This document shows, piece after piece, positions 8,053-17,112 of a DNA stretch of 64,000 nt. The stretch is from Kribbella sindirgiensis (GTDB lineage Bacteria; Actinomycetota; Actinomycetes; Propionibacteriales; Kribbellaceae): contig NZ_SJKA01000027.1 of assembly GCF_004331435.1 (NCBI RefSeq), positions 18,392 through 82,391 on the forward strand, given 5' to 3'. The translations under genes and the position numbers were made by a program. The notes beneath the pieces were generated by a model that made no database searches, was not told where the DNA came from, and saw nothing but the letters and a program-made list of their open reading frames with translations. Numbering within the stretch: position 1 is the stretch's first letter; the number at the start of each line of letters is the position of its first letter.

Positions 8053-9438
8053 TCAGCCGGGCGGCTGGTGCGGGAGCCGCACCTGGACCTTGGTCTCGCC
8101 CGGGCGTGACGTGATGCCGATCGTGCCGCCGTGGTGTTCGGCGACGATCCGTTGCGCGATGTCGAGGCCCAGGCCGGTGCCCTTGCCGACGTCCTTGGTC
8201 GTGTAGAACGGCTCGAACGCACGGGCCGCGACCTCCGGCGGCATCCCTGGACCGGTGTCGGCGATCTCGACGACGATCCGGTCGCCGTCGGCCAGGGTCG
8301 TGATCCGCAACGTGCCGACGCCGTCCATCGCGTCGACCGCGTTGTCGATCAGGTTCGTCCACACCTGGTTCAGTTCGCCGGCGTACGCGTCGATCCGGGG
8401 TACGCCGGCGCCATATGCGCGCACCACCTCGACGCCGTCGCGGAGCTTGTGCCCGAGCATCACGAGCGTGCTCTCGATCCCCTCGGTGACGTCGATCGTC
8501 TGGATCGAGCCGCGGTCCATCTGCGAGTACGAGCGGACCGCGGCGACCAGTTCGGTGATCCGCCTCGTCGACTCCTTCACCTCGCTGAGCAGCGTCGCGA
8601 CCGACAACGTGCTGGCCACCCATTCGAGACCGGGTCCCAAAGCATCGCCGAGTACGTCGGCCGCGCGCTCGCACCAGCCCACGCTCGTGCCGGCCGCGGC
8701 GAGCGGGGGCGCGACGAACCACGATCGCTCGACGTCGTGCTCATCGAGCCAGTCCGCGATCGTGTTCTCGTGATCGGCGAGGTCCACCGGATCCGGCGCC
8801 GCCGTCCCTGAGCCGAGCTCGAGCCGCAGCTCGTCGAGCGCGCTGAACTGCGCGGCCGTCACGTCGCCTTCCGCGAGACCGCGCAGCGCCGACAGCAGCG
8901 TGACGCACGCGGTGTCGAGTGCGCTGACCGATCGTGCGGCGGCCGCGGCGGGGTTGTTGATCTCGTGGGCGAGCCCGGCCGCCAGCGTGCCGAGCGTGAT
9001 CAGCGACTCGCGCTGCCGGGCCGTCGACTCGATTGCCCGCGCGGTCCCGTAGACCCCCTTGATCAGGTGCCCGGCGAGCGGGAACCAGTCGTCGATCCGT
9101 TCCCGCAGTATGTCGGCCGGCACCCGAAGGACCCGCCCTTCGGCGAGACCGCGGCCGCTCGCCAGGTACAGGCCGTGCTCGTCCCACGCGCGGAACCCGC
9201 CGGCCCAGCGCCCCGCGACGTCCATCTTGCCCAGCACGGTGTCCTCGCGGCCGATCTTGCGGTGCAGCGAGATCGCGCCGTCGACGAGCACCCACCAGAA
9301 ATCGGCGGGTTCGCCCTCGTGGAACAGGTCGACGCCCCGCTCGATCGACACCTCGGTGCTGCCGTCGATCAGCTCGTCCAGTTGCGCATCGGTCAACCCG
9401 GCGAAGAGCGGGATCGCGCGCAGGTCCTCTGCCCTCAT
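8053..9438 (-). CDS. Sensor histidine kinase with N-terminal cyclic-nucleotide-binding domain
   Basis: About 461 residues. The first ~120 (AIPLFAGLTDAQLDELIDGS, then the jelly-roll with GEPADFWWVLVDGAI) form a cNMP-binding domain. The kinase core follows: H-box LAAGLAHEINNPAAAA with the phospho-acceptor His, N-box NLIDNAVDAM, G1 DTGPGMP and G2 GTGLGL. No membrane segment is seen, so it is a soluble kinase. ATG 9438 is preferred; a TTG ten codons earlier is in frame. It overlaps the end of the upstream response-regulator/reductase gene, so the two are translationally coupled and surely partners: the kinase would phosphorylate that receiver domain. Confidence 0.88.
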   Translation of the reverse strand: MRAEDLRAIPLFAGLTDAQLDELIDGSTEVSIERGVDLFHEGEPADFWWVLVDGAISLHRKIGREDTVLGKMDVAGRWAGGFRAWDEHGLYLASGRGLAEGRVLRVPADILRERIDDWFPLAGHLIKGVYGTARAIESTARQRESLITLGTLAAGLAHEINNPAAAAARSVSALDTACVTLLSALRGLAEGDVTAAQFSALDELRLELGSGTAAPDPVDLADHENTIADWLDEHDVERSWFVAPPLAAAGTSVGWCERAADVLGDALGPGLEWVASTLSVATLLSEVKESTRRITELVAAVRSYSQMDRGSIQTIDVTEGIESTLVMLGHKLRDGVEVVRAYGAGVPRIDAYAGELNQVWTNLIDNAVDAMDGVGTLRITTLADGDRIVVEIADTGPGMPPEVAARAFEPFYTTKDVGKGTGLGLDIAQRIVAEHHGGTIGITSRPGETKVQVRLPHQPPG

Positions 9439-9454
9439 CAGAAGGTCCCAGTCA

Positions 9455-11106
9455 TCAGATCGTCGCAAGGTAGCGGTGGACGAGATAGATCGACATGGCG
9501 CCTTCGCCGACCGCGGACGCCACGCGTTTCATCGAGTCGAGCCGTACGTCGCCGGCCGCGAACACCCCCGGCACGCTGGTCTCCAGCGCGTACGGCGTCC
9601 TGGGCAGCGACCACCGGTTCTGCGCGATCAGATCCGGTCCCGTCACGACGAACCCCTTGGTATCGCGGACGACGGAGTCGCCGAGCCAGTCCGTCCGCGG
9701 GATCGCGCCGACGAAGATGAACAGCCAGCCGGCGAGCACCTCCTCGACCCGCCCGGAGCTGCGATCCGCGAGCGTCAGGGCCTCGAGATGACCGTCGCCG
9801 CGGCAGCCGACCACCTCGGTCCGGCACCGTACTTCGATGTTCGCGGCCTCGGTGATCTTGTCGATGAGGTACCGCGACATCGAGGTCTCGAGGGTGTCGC
9901 CGCGGACCACGAGGATGACGCGTTTGGCGTACCGGGCCAGGTTGAGCGCTGCCTGTCCGGCCGAGTTCGCCGCGCCGACGACGTACACCTCGTCGTCCTG
10001 GACCTGCCTGGCTTCGCTCGCGGTCGCGCCGTAGTACACACGCCGCGCCCGGTGAGGTCGCCGAGGCCGTCGACGTCGAGGCTGCGGTACGAGACACCGG
10101 TCGCGACGATCAGCGCGCGGGCCTCGATCTCACCGGATCCCTCGAGCAGTACGGCGTGCACGGGGCCGCGGGACTCGAGGCCGACGACCGAGCGCGCGAG
10201 CACCATCTCCGCGCCGAAGCGGGACGCCTGCGCGACGGCCCGCTGGGCGAGGTCGGAGCCGGTGAGGCCGCGCGGGAACCCGAGGTAGTTCTCGATCGCG
10301 GCGCTGAGTCCCGCTTGTCCGCCGGGTGCCTCGCGTTCGACGATCACCGTGCTGAGGCCTTCGGATGCTGCGTAGACACCGGCCGCGAGTCCGGCCGGTC
10401 CGCCGCCGACGATGCAGACGTCGTACAGCGGTTGCTCGGCACGGGTGCGCAGACCGAGTGCAGAGGCGAGGTCGAGCGCGCTGGGGGAGCGGAGCGTGTC
10501 GCCTTCCGGGATCAGGACGAGCGGGAGGTCGTGGTCGGCGGCGTCGGCGAGCTCCCGCAGCCGCTGCCCTTCGGTGTCGCGCTCGACGTCGTACCAGCGG
10601 TACGGGACGTGGTTGCGGGCCAGGAACGTCTTGATGTCGTGTGCGCGGTCCGACCAGCGGTTGCCGACGACACGAACATCTGAGGTGTGCTCGGGGTTGG
10701 CGTGCTGCCAGTCGCCGAGCAGGTCGTCGACGACCGGGAAGAGCTGGTCCTCGGGCGGGTCCCAGGGCTTGAGGAGGTAGTAGTCGAGGCCGATCTCGTT
10801 GATCGCGCGGATCGCCACGTCGGTGTCGGCGTACGCCGTGAGCAGCAGGTACTTCGCGTTCGGGGCCTGCTCGCGGGCGCGTTCGAGCAGCTCGATGCCG
10901 GTCATGCCGGGCATCCGCTGGTCGGTCGCGATCAACGCGATCGGCTGGTTGCGCAGCGCGAGTTTGGTCAGCGCGGCGAGGGCCTGATCGCCCGAGGTCG
11001 CGCGGACGACCAGGTAGTCGTCGCCGTACCGCCGGCGCAGGTCACGGGAGATGGCCGCCGAGACCATCGGGTCGTCGTCGACCGTGAGAATCGCAGGTTT
11101 GCTCAC
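9455..11106 (-). pseudogene. Response regulator-thioredoxin reductase-like fusion, interrupted by a 2-bp frameshift
   Basis: The frame from 11106 encodes a receiver domain (ILTVDDDP acidic pocket, phospho-Asp in IATDQRMPG, Lys in YLLKPW), a linker, then an FAD domain (CIVGGGPAGLAAGVYAASEG). It runs out of frame at LTGRGV; the continuation (YYGATASEARQ, then VVGAANSAGQAAL for NAD(P)H and GVFAAGDVR) is in another frame to 9455. The minus strand reads GTGTGTAC where GTGTAC would keep the frame, so a duplicated dinucleotide in the ACACAC run at 10036-10041 explains the break. The CxxC of true thioredoxin reductases is replaced by a Cys-free segment, as in the known RR-fused homologues. It is either a genuine mutation or an assembly error. 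GTG 11106 has GGGGGG 7 nt upstream. Confidence 0.85.
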
Positions 11107-11160
11107 GCTTGTGCCCCCCACAGCAGTGAACCGATCCCGTCAGAATGCCACGGAAATCAC

Positions 11161-11919
11161 TCAGTCCTCTATGAGCGCTCGCAACGTTTCCTGCTCGGAG
11201 TCGGGTACGTACCCGGCGTAGTAGTCGAACATGTTCTGGCGGGCGATCCGGGCCGCGGCGTGGCCGTTGCCGGTGCGGATCGCGTCGACCACCTCGGCGT
11301 GGTGGTGCAGCGACTCGAGCATCAGGGCGCGGCTGTTGGCGGCGTGCGCGACCTTGTCGGCGATCAGTCCGAGGACGACACCGCGGACGACCTCGTTACA
11401 GGTCTGGATCAGCGAGTTCCGGCTGATCCGCGCGATCAGTTCGTGGAACGCGAGATCGGCCTCGCTGAACGCGGCGAAGTCGACGTCGATCGCGTCCCGC
11501 ATCGCGACCAGGGTCGCCTCCAGGTCGTCCAGCTCCTCGGGAGTCCGCAGCCGGGACGCGACCTGGATCGCGGCGCCGTCCATGATCATCCGGAACCCGA
11601 TCAGCTCGCTCAGGGTCAGCTCGTCGACCCGGGCCAGCCGCGCCACCTGCTTGCGGAGCGCGGAGGAGGAGAACGGCAGAATCTCCGGGCCGTTCGGATC
11701 GCCGGGCCGGGAGCGGACCACGCCGTTGCTCTCCAGCACCCGCAGTGCCTCGCGAACGGTCGACCGGCTGACCTCGAACTGGGCGACCAGTTCACGCTCG
11801 CTCGGCAGCCGCTGGCCCGGAACCAGGTCACCACGGGCGAGAGCGTCCTCGACCTGCTCGACGATCCGTTGGTAGGCGCGCACGGGTTGTACCGGCTCGA
11901 ACTTCGGGCTCTTTGTCAT
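11161..11919 (-). CDS. FadR-subfamily GntR transcriptional regulator
   Basis: The 252-residue protein has an N-terminal winged HTH (residues ~12-75: LPSERELVAQFEVSRSTVRE) and an all-helical FCD effector domain (from ~90; metal-ligand-like residues around DLAFHELIARISRN and HHHAEVVDAI). It is divergently transcribed from the transporter operon starting at 12029, with an ideal FadR-type operator in the spacer, so it almost certainly represses that operon and probably itself. The effector is likely the transported carboxylate or amide substrate or a breakdown product. ATG at 11919 is the only sensible start. Confidence 0.9.
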   Translation of the reverse strand: MTKSPKFEPVQPVRAYQRIVEQVEDALARGDLVPGQRLPSERELVAQFEVSRSTVREALRVLESNGVVRSRPGDPNGPEILPFSSSALRKQVARLARVDELTLSELIGFRMIMDGAAIQVASRLRTPEELDDLEATLVAMRDAIDVDFAAFSEADLAFHELIARISRNSLIQTCNEVVRGVVLGLIADKVAHAANSRALMLESLHHHAEVVDAIRTGNGHAAARIARQNMFDYYAGYVPDSEQETLRALIED

Positions 11920-11992
11920 TCCGGCACACCCCCATTCGCTTGACAGGCACCTGAGCAGGGGACAAACCTAGTGCCCCATTGAGACCTAGTCC

Positions 11993-12007
11993 ACTGGTCA
12001 GACCAGT
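11993..12007. promoter_or_regulatory. Operator for the divergent GntR regulator
   Basis: ACTGGTCAGACCAGT is a perfect 7-1-7 palindrome and contains TGGTCAGACCA, which fits the FadR-subfamily consensus TNGTNNNACNA exactly. It lies 22 bp before the binding-protein start. A perfect -35 word TTGACA lies at 11940-11945, although the matching -10 is weak. Binding here would block transcription of the operon. Confidence 0.7.
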
Positions 12008-12028
12008 CGGCGCATCGGAGGAGTAGAC

Positions 12029-13540
12029 GTGAAGCCGTCGTTTTCCACTCGAGCGGTCGCATTCCTCGCGTCCGCCGCGCTGCTGGCCGTGACAGCCTGC
12101 TCGGCCGGATCCGGTACGTCGTCCGGCAGCTCCCCGGGCGGTGACCAGAACCTGTCGATCGGTCTGGTCGCGGAGCCCGCCAGCCTGGACTTCACCACGA
12201 CGGACGGTGCCGCGATCCCGCAGGTACTGCTCGGGAACGTGTACGAGACGCTGGTCGAACAGGACGACTCCGGCAAGATCGTGCCGTCGCTGGCGAAGTC
12301 GTGGACGGTGTCGCCGGACCGCAAGACGTACACGTTCGACCTGGTCGACAACGCGAAGTTCACCAACGACAAGCAGTTCACCGCGAACGACGCGGTGTTC
12401 AGCATCAACCGGGTGAAGACCGCGTGGACGACGTCGCTGAAGGCCGCGATGGACGTGGTCTCGCAGGCCAAGGCGCTGTCGCCGACCCAGTTGCAGGTCA
12501 CGCTGACGAAGCCGAGCAACGACTGGCTGTTCCGGATGACCACCCGGATCGGCGCGATGTTCTCGGAGAGCGGTGTCAGCGCGCTCGCGACCGCTCCGGT
12601 CGGCTCCGGCCCGTTCAAGTTCTCGAAGTGGAACCGCGGCGACTCGATCGTGATGGTCCGCAACGACAGCTACTGGGGCGCCAAACCGTACTTCCAGCAG
12701 ATCACGCTGAAGTACTTCAAGGACGCGACCGCGCTGAACAACGCGCTGCTCACCGGCACCATCAACGTGATCGGCACGGTGCAGGCGCCGGAGGCGCTCA
12801 GCCAGTTCACCAGCAACGACAAGTACCAGGTGATCGAGGGCACGACGAACGGCGAGGTGCTGCTGTCCTTCAACAACTCGCTGCCGCTGTTCAAGGACAT
12901 CCGGACCCGGCAGGGGATCCGGATGGCGATCGACCACAAGGCGTTGCTGGACACCTGCTGGGCCGGTCGCGGCAAGCTGATCGGCAGCATGGTCCCGCCG
13001 ACCGACCCGTGGTACGAGGACCTGACCGGAGTCGCGCCGTACGACCTGGCCAAGGCGAAGTCGTTGCTGCAGGCGTCCGGGGCGGTCGGCAAGACGCTCC
13101 GGCTCCGGCTCCCGACGTTGCCGTACGCAACGTCCTGCGGCCAGGTGGTGAAGAGCCAGCTGGAGCAGGCCGGGCTGAAGGTGGCGATCGACCAGCTCGA
13201 GTTCCCGGCGGCTTGGCTGACGACGGTGTTCAAGAACGCCGACTACGACATGTCGATCATCGCGCACGTCGAGCCGCGCGACCTGGGCGCGGTGTTCAAC
13301 GCGAAGTACTACACCCGGTACGACGACCCGACGCTGCAGGGCTACCTGGCCGCGGCGGACTCCGGTGACGAGGCCGCGCAGGTCGACAACATGAAGAAGG
13401 CGGCGCGCCGGCTGTCCGAGCAGGCCGCGGGCGACTGGCTGTTCCTGCTGCCGAACCTGATGGTCGCCGACAAGAGCGTCAAGGGGCTGCCGACCAACGC
13501 GATCACCGAGAACTTCGATCTCTCCAAGCTCGCCCGATGA
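12029..13540 (+). CDS. ABC transporter substrate-binding lipoprotein, peptide/opine family (SBP_bac_5)
   Basis: The 503-residue protein starts at GTG 12029 with GGAGGAG 5 nt upstream. The N-terminus is a lipoprotein signal with lipobox LAVTAC, followed by a Ser/Gly linker. The mature part has family-5 landmarks: ASLDFTTTDGAAIPQVLLGN, YETLV, the WTVSPDRKTYTFDL segment and GSGPFKF. These proteins bind peptides, opines or similar amides outside the membrane. It is the first gene of an eight-gene operon and overlaps the next gene by 4 bp (ATGA). Substrate cannot be read from sequence; the downstream amidase points to an amide. Confidence 0.92.
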   Translation: MKPSFSTRAVAFLASAALLAVTACSAGSGTSSGSSPGGDQNLSIGLVAEPASLDFTTTDGAAIPQVLLGNVYETLVEQDDSGKIVPSLAKSWTVSPDRKTYTFDLVDNAKFTNDKQFTANDAVFSINRVKTAWTTSLKAAMDVVSQAKALSPTQLQVTLTKPSNDWLFRMTTRIGAMFSESGVSALATAPVGSGPFKFSKWNRGDSIVMVRNDSYWGAKPYFQQITLKYFKDATALNNALLTGTINVIGTVQAPEALSQFTSNDKYQVIEGTTNGEVLLSFNNSLPLFKDIRTRQGIRMAIDHKALLDTCWAGRGKLIGSMVPPTDPWYEDLTGVAPYDLAKAKSLLQASGAVGKTLRLRLPTLPYATSCGQVVKSQLEQAGLKVAIDQLEFPAAWLTTVFKNADYDMSIIAHVEPRDLGAVFNAKYYTRYDDPTLQGYLAAADSGDEAAQVDNMKKAARRLSEQAAGDWLFLLPNLMVADKSVKGLPTNAITENFDLSKLAR

Positions 13541-14481
13541 TCCTCCGCCTGATCGAGCGCACCGGCGTGTTCTTGGTCAGTCTTGCGGTGAGCTCGATCC
13601 TGGTCTTCGCGTTCATGGCGGTACTGCCCGGGGATCCCGCCCGGGTCGCGCTCGGAGTGAACGCGTCCGACGAGGCAGTGGCCGAACTGCGTCGGCAGTT
13701 CGGCCTCGACCGCCCGCTGCCCACGCAGTACTTCGACTGGCTGGGCGGACTGCTGCACGGTGACCTCGGTACGTCGTACGTGTCGAAGGTGGCGATCGGT
13801 CCGCAGGTGTTCGACCGGCTGCAGGTCACGCTGTGGCTGGTCGTCGCGGGCATGATCATCGCCCTGGTGGTCGCTGCTCCGGCCGGGACGGTGATGGCGG
13901 CGCGGCACCGCAAGATCTCCGGGCTGGCGCTCTCGGCGTTCTCCCAGGCCGGCGTCGCGGTTCCGGCGTTCCTGGCCGGGATCCTGCTGATCGTGGTGTT
14001 CGCGGTGCGGCTCGGCTGGTTGCCGGCCAACGGCTGGACACCGCCCGCACAGGATCCGACGATGTTCTTGAAGCAACTGATCCTCCCCGCACTGTCACTC
14101 GGCCTGGTCCAAGGCGCCGTCCTCACCCGCTACGTCCGCAGCGCTGTGCTCGATGTCCTGCGCGAGGACTACCTGCGCACCGCCCGCGCCAAAGGCCTGC
14201 GTCCGTTCCAGGCGCTCTGGCGACACGGCCTCCGCAACGCCGCCGTACCGGTGGTGACCGTGCTCGGTCTGCAACTCGCGACGCTGCTGATCGGAGCGGT
14301 CGTCGTCGAGCGCGTCTTCGTGATCCCGGGCCTCGGCAGCCTGTTGCTCGACGGCGTCTCGAACCGCGACCTGCTCCTGGTGCAGGACGTCGTGATGGTC
14401 CTCGTCCTCGCCGTACTGCTGGTCAACTTCCTCGTCGACCTGCTGTACGTCGCCCTCGACCCGCGACTGAGGACGGCGTAG
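13537..14481 (+). CDS. ABC transporter permease, DppB type
   Basis: The 314-residue integral membrane protein has about six transmembrane segments and the DppB/OppB N-terminal pattern (VFAFMAVLPGDPARVALG, QFGLDRPLPTQYFDWLGGLLHGDLG). The EAA loop, which contacts the ATPase, is at DYLRTARAKGLRPFQALWRH. Start ATG overlaps the stop of the binding protein. Its partner permease follows immediately. Confidence 0.93.
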   Translation: MILRLIERTGVFLVSLAVSSILVFAFMAVLPGDPARVALGVNASDEAVAELRRQFGLDRPLPTQYFDWLGGLLHGDLGTSYVSKVAIGPQVFDRLQVTLWLVVAGMIIALVVAAPAGTVMAARHRKISGLALSAFSQAGVAVPAFLAGILLIVVFAVRLGWLPANGWTPPAQDPTMFLKQLILPALSLGLVQGAVLTRYVRSAVLDVLREDYLRTARAKGLRPFQALWRHGLRNAAVPVVTVLGLQLATLLIGAVVVERVFVIPGLGSLLLDGVSNRDLLLVQDVVMVLVLAVLLVNFLVDLLYVALDPRLRTA

Positions 14482-15300
14482 ATGAAGCGACTGAACCCGA
14501 GCCTGATCGCCGGCGGCGTGATCGTCACGGTGATCGTGCTGATGGCGCTGGTGTCCTTCGTCTGGACGCCGTACGACGCGACGCTTGTCACCCCGACCTC
14601 GCGCTTGCTGAAACCGTCGTGGGAACACTGGTTCGGGACCGACAAATTCGGCCGGGACGTGCTCAGCCAGATCATGGTCGGCTCGCGGACGACCCTGTTC
14701 GTCGGCGTCGTCGCGGTCGGTGTCGCCGCGGTGATCGGCGTACCGCTGGGCATCCTGGCGGCGATGGTACGGCGGTGGCCGAGCGAGGTGATCATGCGGG
14801 CCAACGACCTGCTGCTCGCGTTCCCGGCGTTGCTGCTGGCGATCATGTTCGGTGCGGTGTTCGGGGCCAGCACGCTGACCGCGATGGTTGCCATCGGCAT
14901 CGCCTCGGTGCCGAGTTTCGCGCGGGTGATCCGCAGCGGTGCGTTGCAGGTGATGCGGACGGAGTACGTGCTCGCGGCGCGTGCGGCCGGCCGGCAACCG
15001 TTTCCGATCGCGCTGCGGCACGTCCTGCCGAACGTGACCAGCCTGATCACGGTGCAGGCGTCGGTGTCCTTCGCGATCGCGGTCCTGGCCGAGGCGGCGC
15101 TGTCGTTCCTCGGGTACGGAACGCCGCCGCCGACACCGTCCTGGGGCCGGATGCTGCAGGAGAGCCAGGAGTTCCTGTTCACCGCGCCGCGGCTGGCGAT
15201 CTTCCCCGGGATCGCGATCGCGATCGCCGTCCTCGGTTTCAACCTGCTCGGCGACGGCCTCCGAGACCGCTTCGACCCGAAACTGGAGGATCGACGGTGA
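14482..15300 (+). CDS. ABC transporter permease, DppC type
   Basis: The 272-residue permease has the DppC hallmarks WFGTDKFGRDVLSQIMVGSR near residue 52 and an EAA loop EYVLAARAAGRQPFPIALRH, then about five transmembrane helices. It starts directly after the DppB-type gene (stop TAG at 14479-14481) and overlaps the next ATPase gene by GTGA. It forms the heteromeric channel with the previous protein. Confidence 0.93.
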   Translation: MKRLNPSLIAGGVIVTVIVLMALVSFVWTPYDATLVTPTSRLLKPSWEHWFGTDKFGRDVLSQIMVGSRTTLFVGVVAVGVAAVIGVPLGILAAMVRRWPSEVIMRANDLLLAFPALLLAIMFGAVFGASTLTAMVAIGIASVPSFARVIRSGALQVMRTEYVLAARAAGRQPFPIALRHVLPNVTSLITVQASVSFAIAVLAEAALSFLGYGTPPPTPSWGRMLQESQEFLFTAPRLAIFPGIAIAIAVLGFNLLGDGLRDRFDPKLEDRR

Positions 15301-16250
15301 ACGACGTTCTGACTGTGCGCGGGTTGTCGGTGACCGTTCGGGACACGGCGCTGGTGTCCGATGTCGATCTGACGGTCGGTGCGGGGGAGCGGGTCGGGCT
15401 GATCGGGGAGTCGGGGTCAGGGAAGTCACTGACCGCGTTGAGCATTCTCGGGTTGTTGCCCGAGGACGTGCGGGCCGGCGGGTCGGTGCGGCTCGACGGC
15501 GTCGACCACGAACTGGTCGGCGCGGACGAGCGACGGATGTCCCGGGTGCGCGGCCGCGACATCGCGATGGTCTTCCAGGAACCGATGACCGCGCTGAACC
15601 CGACCATGCGGATCGGTGACCAGCTCGCCGAGGCGATGCTGATCCACAAGACCCTCGCGAAACCCGCGGCCCGGACCGCGGCGGCCGACCTGCTCGACCG
15701 CGTGCAACTCCCGGCCGAGACCCTTCGCGCCTATCCCCACCAGCTGTCAGGGGGCCAACGGCAACGAGTCGTCCTGGCGCTCGCACTGGCCAACGATCCG
15801 GCCCTGCTGATTTGCGACGAGCCGACGACCGCACTCGATGTGACCGTCCAGGCCCTCGTCCTGGACCTGATCGTGCGCGGTGTCGTGGACCGGTCGTCCG
15901 CGCTGCTCTTCATCACCCACGACCTCGCCGTCGTCGCCACCGTCTGCGAACGAGTCCTCGTCATGTACGGCGGACGCGTCGTCGAGGCGGGCCCTGTCGC
16001 CGAGGTGTTCACCCGTCCTCGTCACCGCTACACAGAAGGCTTGCTGGCGGCCTCCGACCTCGAAACCACGTCCCGTCGTCTCACCACCATCCCCGGCAAC
16101 GTACCGCCCGCCGGCCGGTTCCCGTCGGGCTGCGTCTTCCGGACCAGATGCGCGCACGCGACAGCGCTCTGCGAGGAGACACCACCGTGGACAGGCTCCG
16201 AGACCGCAGGCTTCGCGTGTCATCACCCGGCGGGGGTGGGTAATGACTGA
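15297..16250 (+). CDS. ABC transporter ATP-binding protein, DppD type
   Basis: The 317-residue ATPase has Walker A GESGSGKS (near residue 38), Q-loop VFQEPMTALNP, signature LSGGQRQR, Walker B LLICDEPTTALD and H-loop THD. The C-terminus carries the oligopeptide/dipeptide extension with Cys residues (GCVFRTRCAHATALCEETPP) that typifies DppD/OppD. The GTG start at 15297 overlaps the preceding stop; the open frame upstream belongs to the permease region and is not coding. It energises import with the DppF-type subunit. Confidence 0.93.
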   Translation: MNDVLTVRGLSVTVRDTALVSDVDLTVGAGERVGLIGESGSGKSLTALSILGLLPEDVRAGGSVRLDGVDHELVGADERRMSRVRGRDIAMVFQEPMTALNPTMRIGDQLAEAMLIHKTLAKPAARTAAADLLDRVQLPAETLRAYPHQLSGGQRQRVVLALALANDPALLICDEPTTALDVTVQALVLDLIVRGVVDRSSALLFITHDLAVVATVCERVLVMYGGRVVEAGPVAEVFTRPRHRYTEGLLAASDLETTSRRLTTIPGNVPPAGRFPSGCVFRTRCAHATALCEETPPWTGSETAGFACHHPAGVGND

Positions 16251-17112
16251 GCACATCCCTACGACGCACGAACTTGAGACGCCGACCGCGATCCAGGTGG
16301 TCGATCTGGTGCGCGACTACCCCCGCCCGCGGACCTCGTTGTTCCAGCCGGCTCCGGTCGTGCACGCGCTGCGGGGCGTGAGCCTGGAAGTCAAGCAGGG
16401 CGAGCGTTTCGGCATCGTCGGTGAATCCGGCTGCGGCAAGTCGACCCTCCTGCGCCTGATCGCCGCTCTCGACCGGGCCACCTCCGGCCATGTGATCGTC
16501 GAGGACACCGACATCACCCGCCTCCCGGAACGCCGGCTGCGGTCGCTGCGCGAAAACCTCCAGCTCGTGTTCCAGGACCCGATGAGCTCCCTCGACCCGC
16601 GCATGCGGGTCCGCGACATCATCGCCGAACCGCTGGTCGTTCAGGGCCATCCGGCGTCCGGCGAGCGCGTTCGCGAGCTGCTCGAAGCCGTCGGTCTCTC
16701 CGCGGATGCCGGCGACCGGTACCCGCACCAGTTCTCCGGCGGCCAGCGGCAGCGCATCTCGATCGCCCGCGCCCTCGCCCCGCGCCCGCGGATCCTGATC
16801 GCGGACGAGCCGGTGAGCGCGCTCGACGTGTCTGTCCGCGCCCAGGTCCTCAACCTGATCTCGGACCTGGTCGACGAACTCGACCTCACGCTCGTGTTCG
16901 TCTCGCACGACCTGTCCGTGGTGAAGCACGTCTGCGACCGCGTGGCCGTGATGAACGCCGGCCAGATCGTAGAGACGGGCTACACCGGTGACGTGTACGC
17001 CGCCCCGCAGCATCCGTACACGCAGCGCTTGGTGTCGGCCATCCCGACGCTCCAAAGGGCGCTGTCCGGTGCGACCACCGCCGACCTACTCGCGAAGGGG
17101 GAATCAGCGTGA
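16243..17112 (+). CDS. ABC transporter ATP-binding protein, DppF type
   Basis: The 290-residue second ATPase has Walker A GESGCGKSTLL, Q-loop VFQDPMSSLDP, signature FSGGQRQRIS, Walker B ILIADEPVSALD and H-loop SHD, then VKHVCDRVAVM. ATG 16243 is preceded by GGGGGTGGG and overlaps the DppD-type gene by 8 bp. DppF subunits usually have a longer C-terminal oligopeptide-transporter tail; this one is short (ends after QHPYTQRLVSAIP). The next gene overlaps its stop. Confidence 0.92.
   Translation: MTEHIPTTHELETPTAIQVVDLVRDYPRPRTSLFQPAPVVHALRGVSLEVKQGERFGIVGESGCGKSTLLRLIAALDRATSGHVIVEDTDITRLPERRLRSLRENLQLVFQDPMSSLDPRMRVRDIIAEPLVVQGHPASGERVRELLEAVGLSADAGDRYPHQFSGGQRQRISIARALAPRPRILIADEPVSALDVSVRAQVLNLISDLVDELDLTLVFVSHDLSVVKHVCDRVAVMNAGQIVETGYTGDVYAAPQHPYTQRLVSAIPTLQRALSGATTADLLAKGESA

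Noticed and set aside
13833..15296. Long upstream extension of the DppD-type ATPase frame
   Set aside because: Covers both permease genes in another frame; the GTG at 15297 overlaps the permease stop as elsewhere in the operon.
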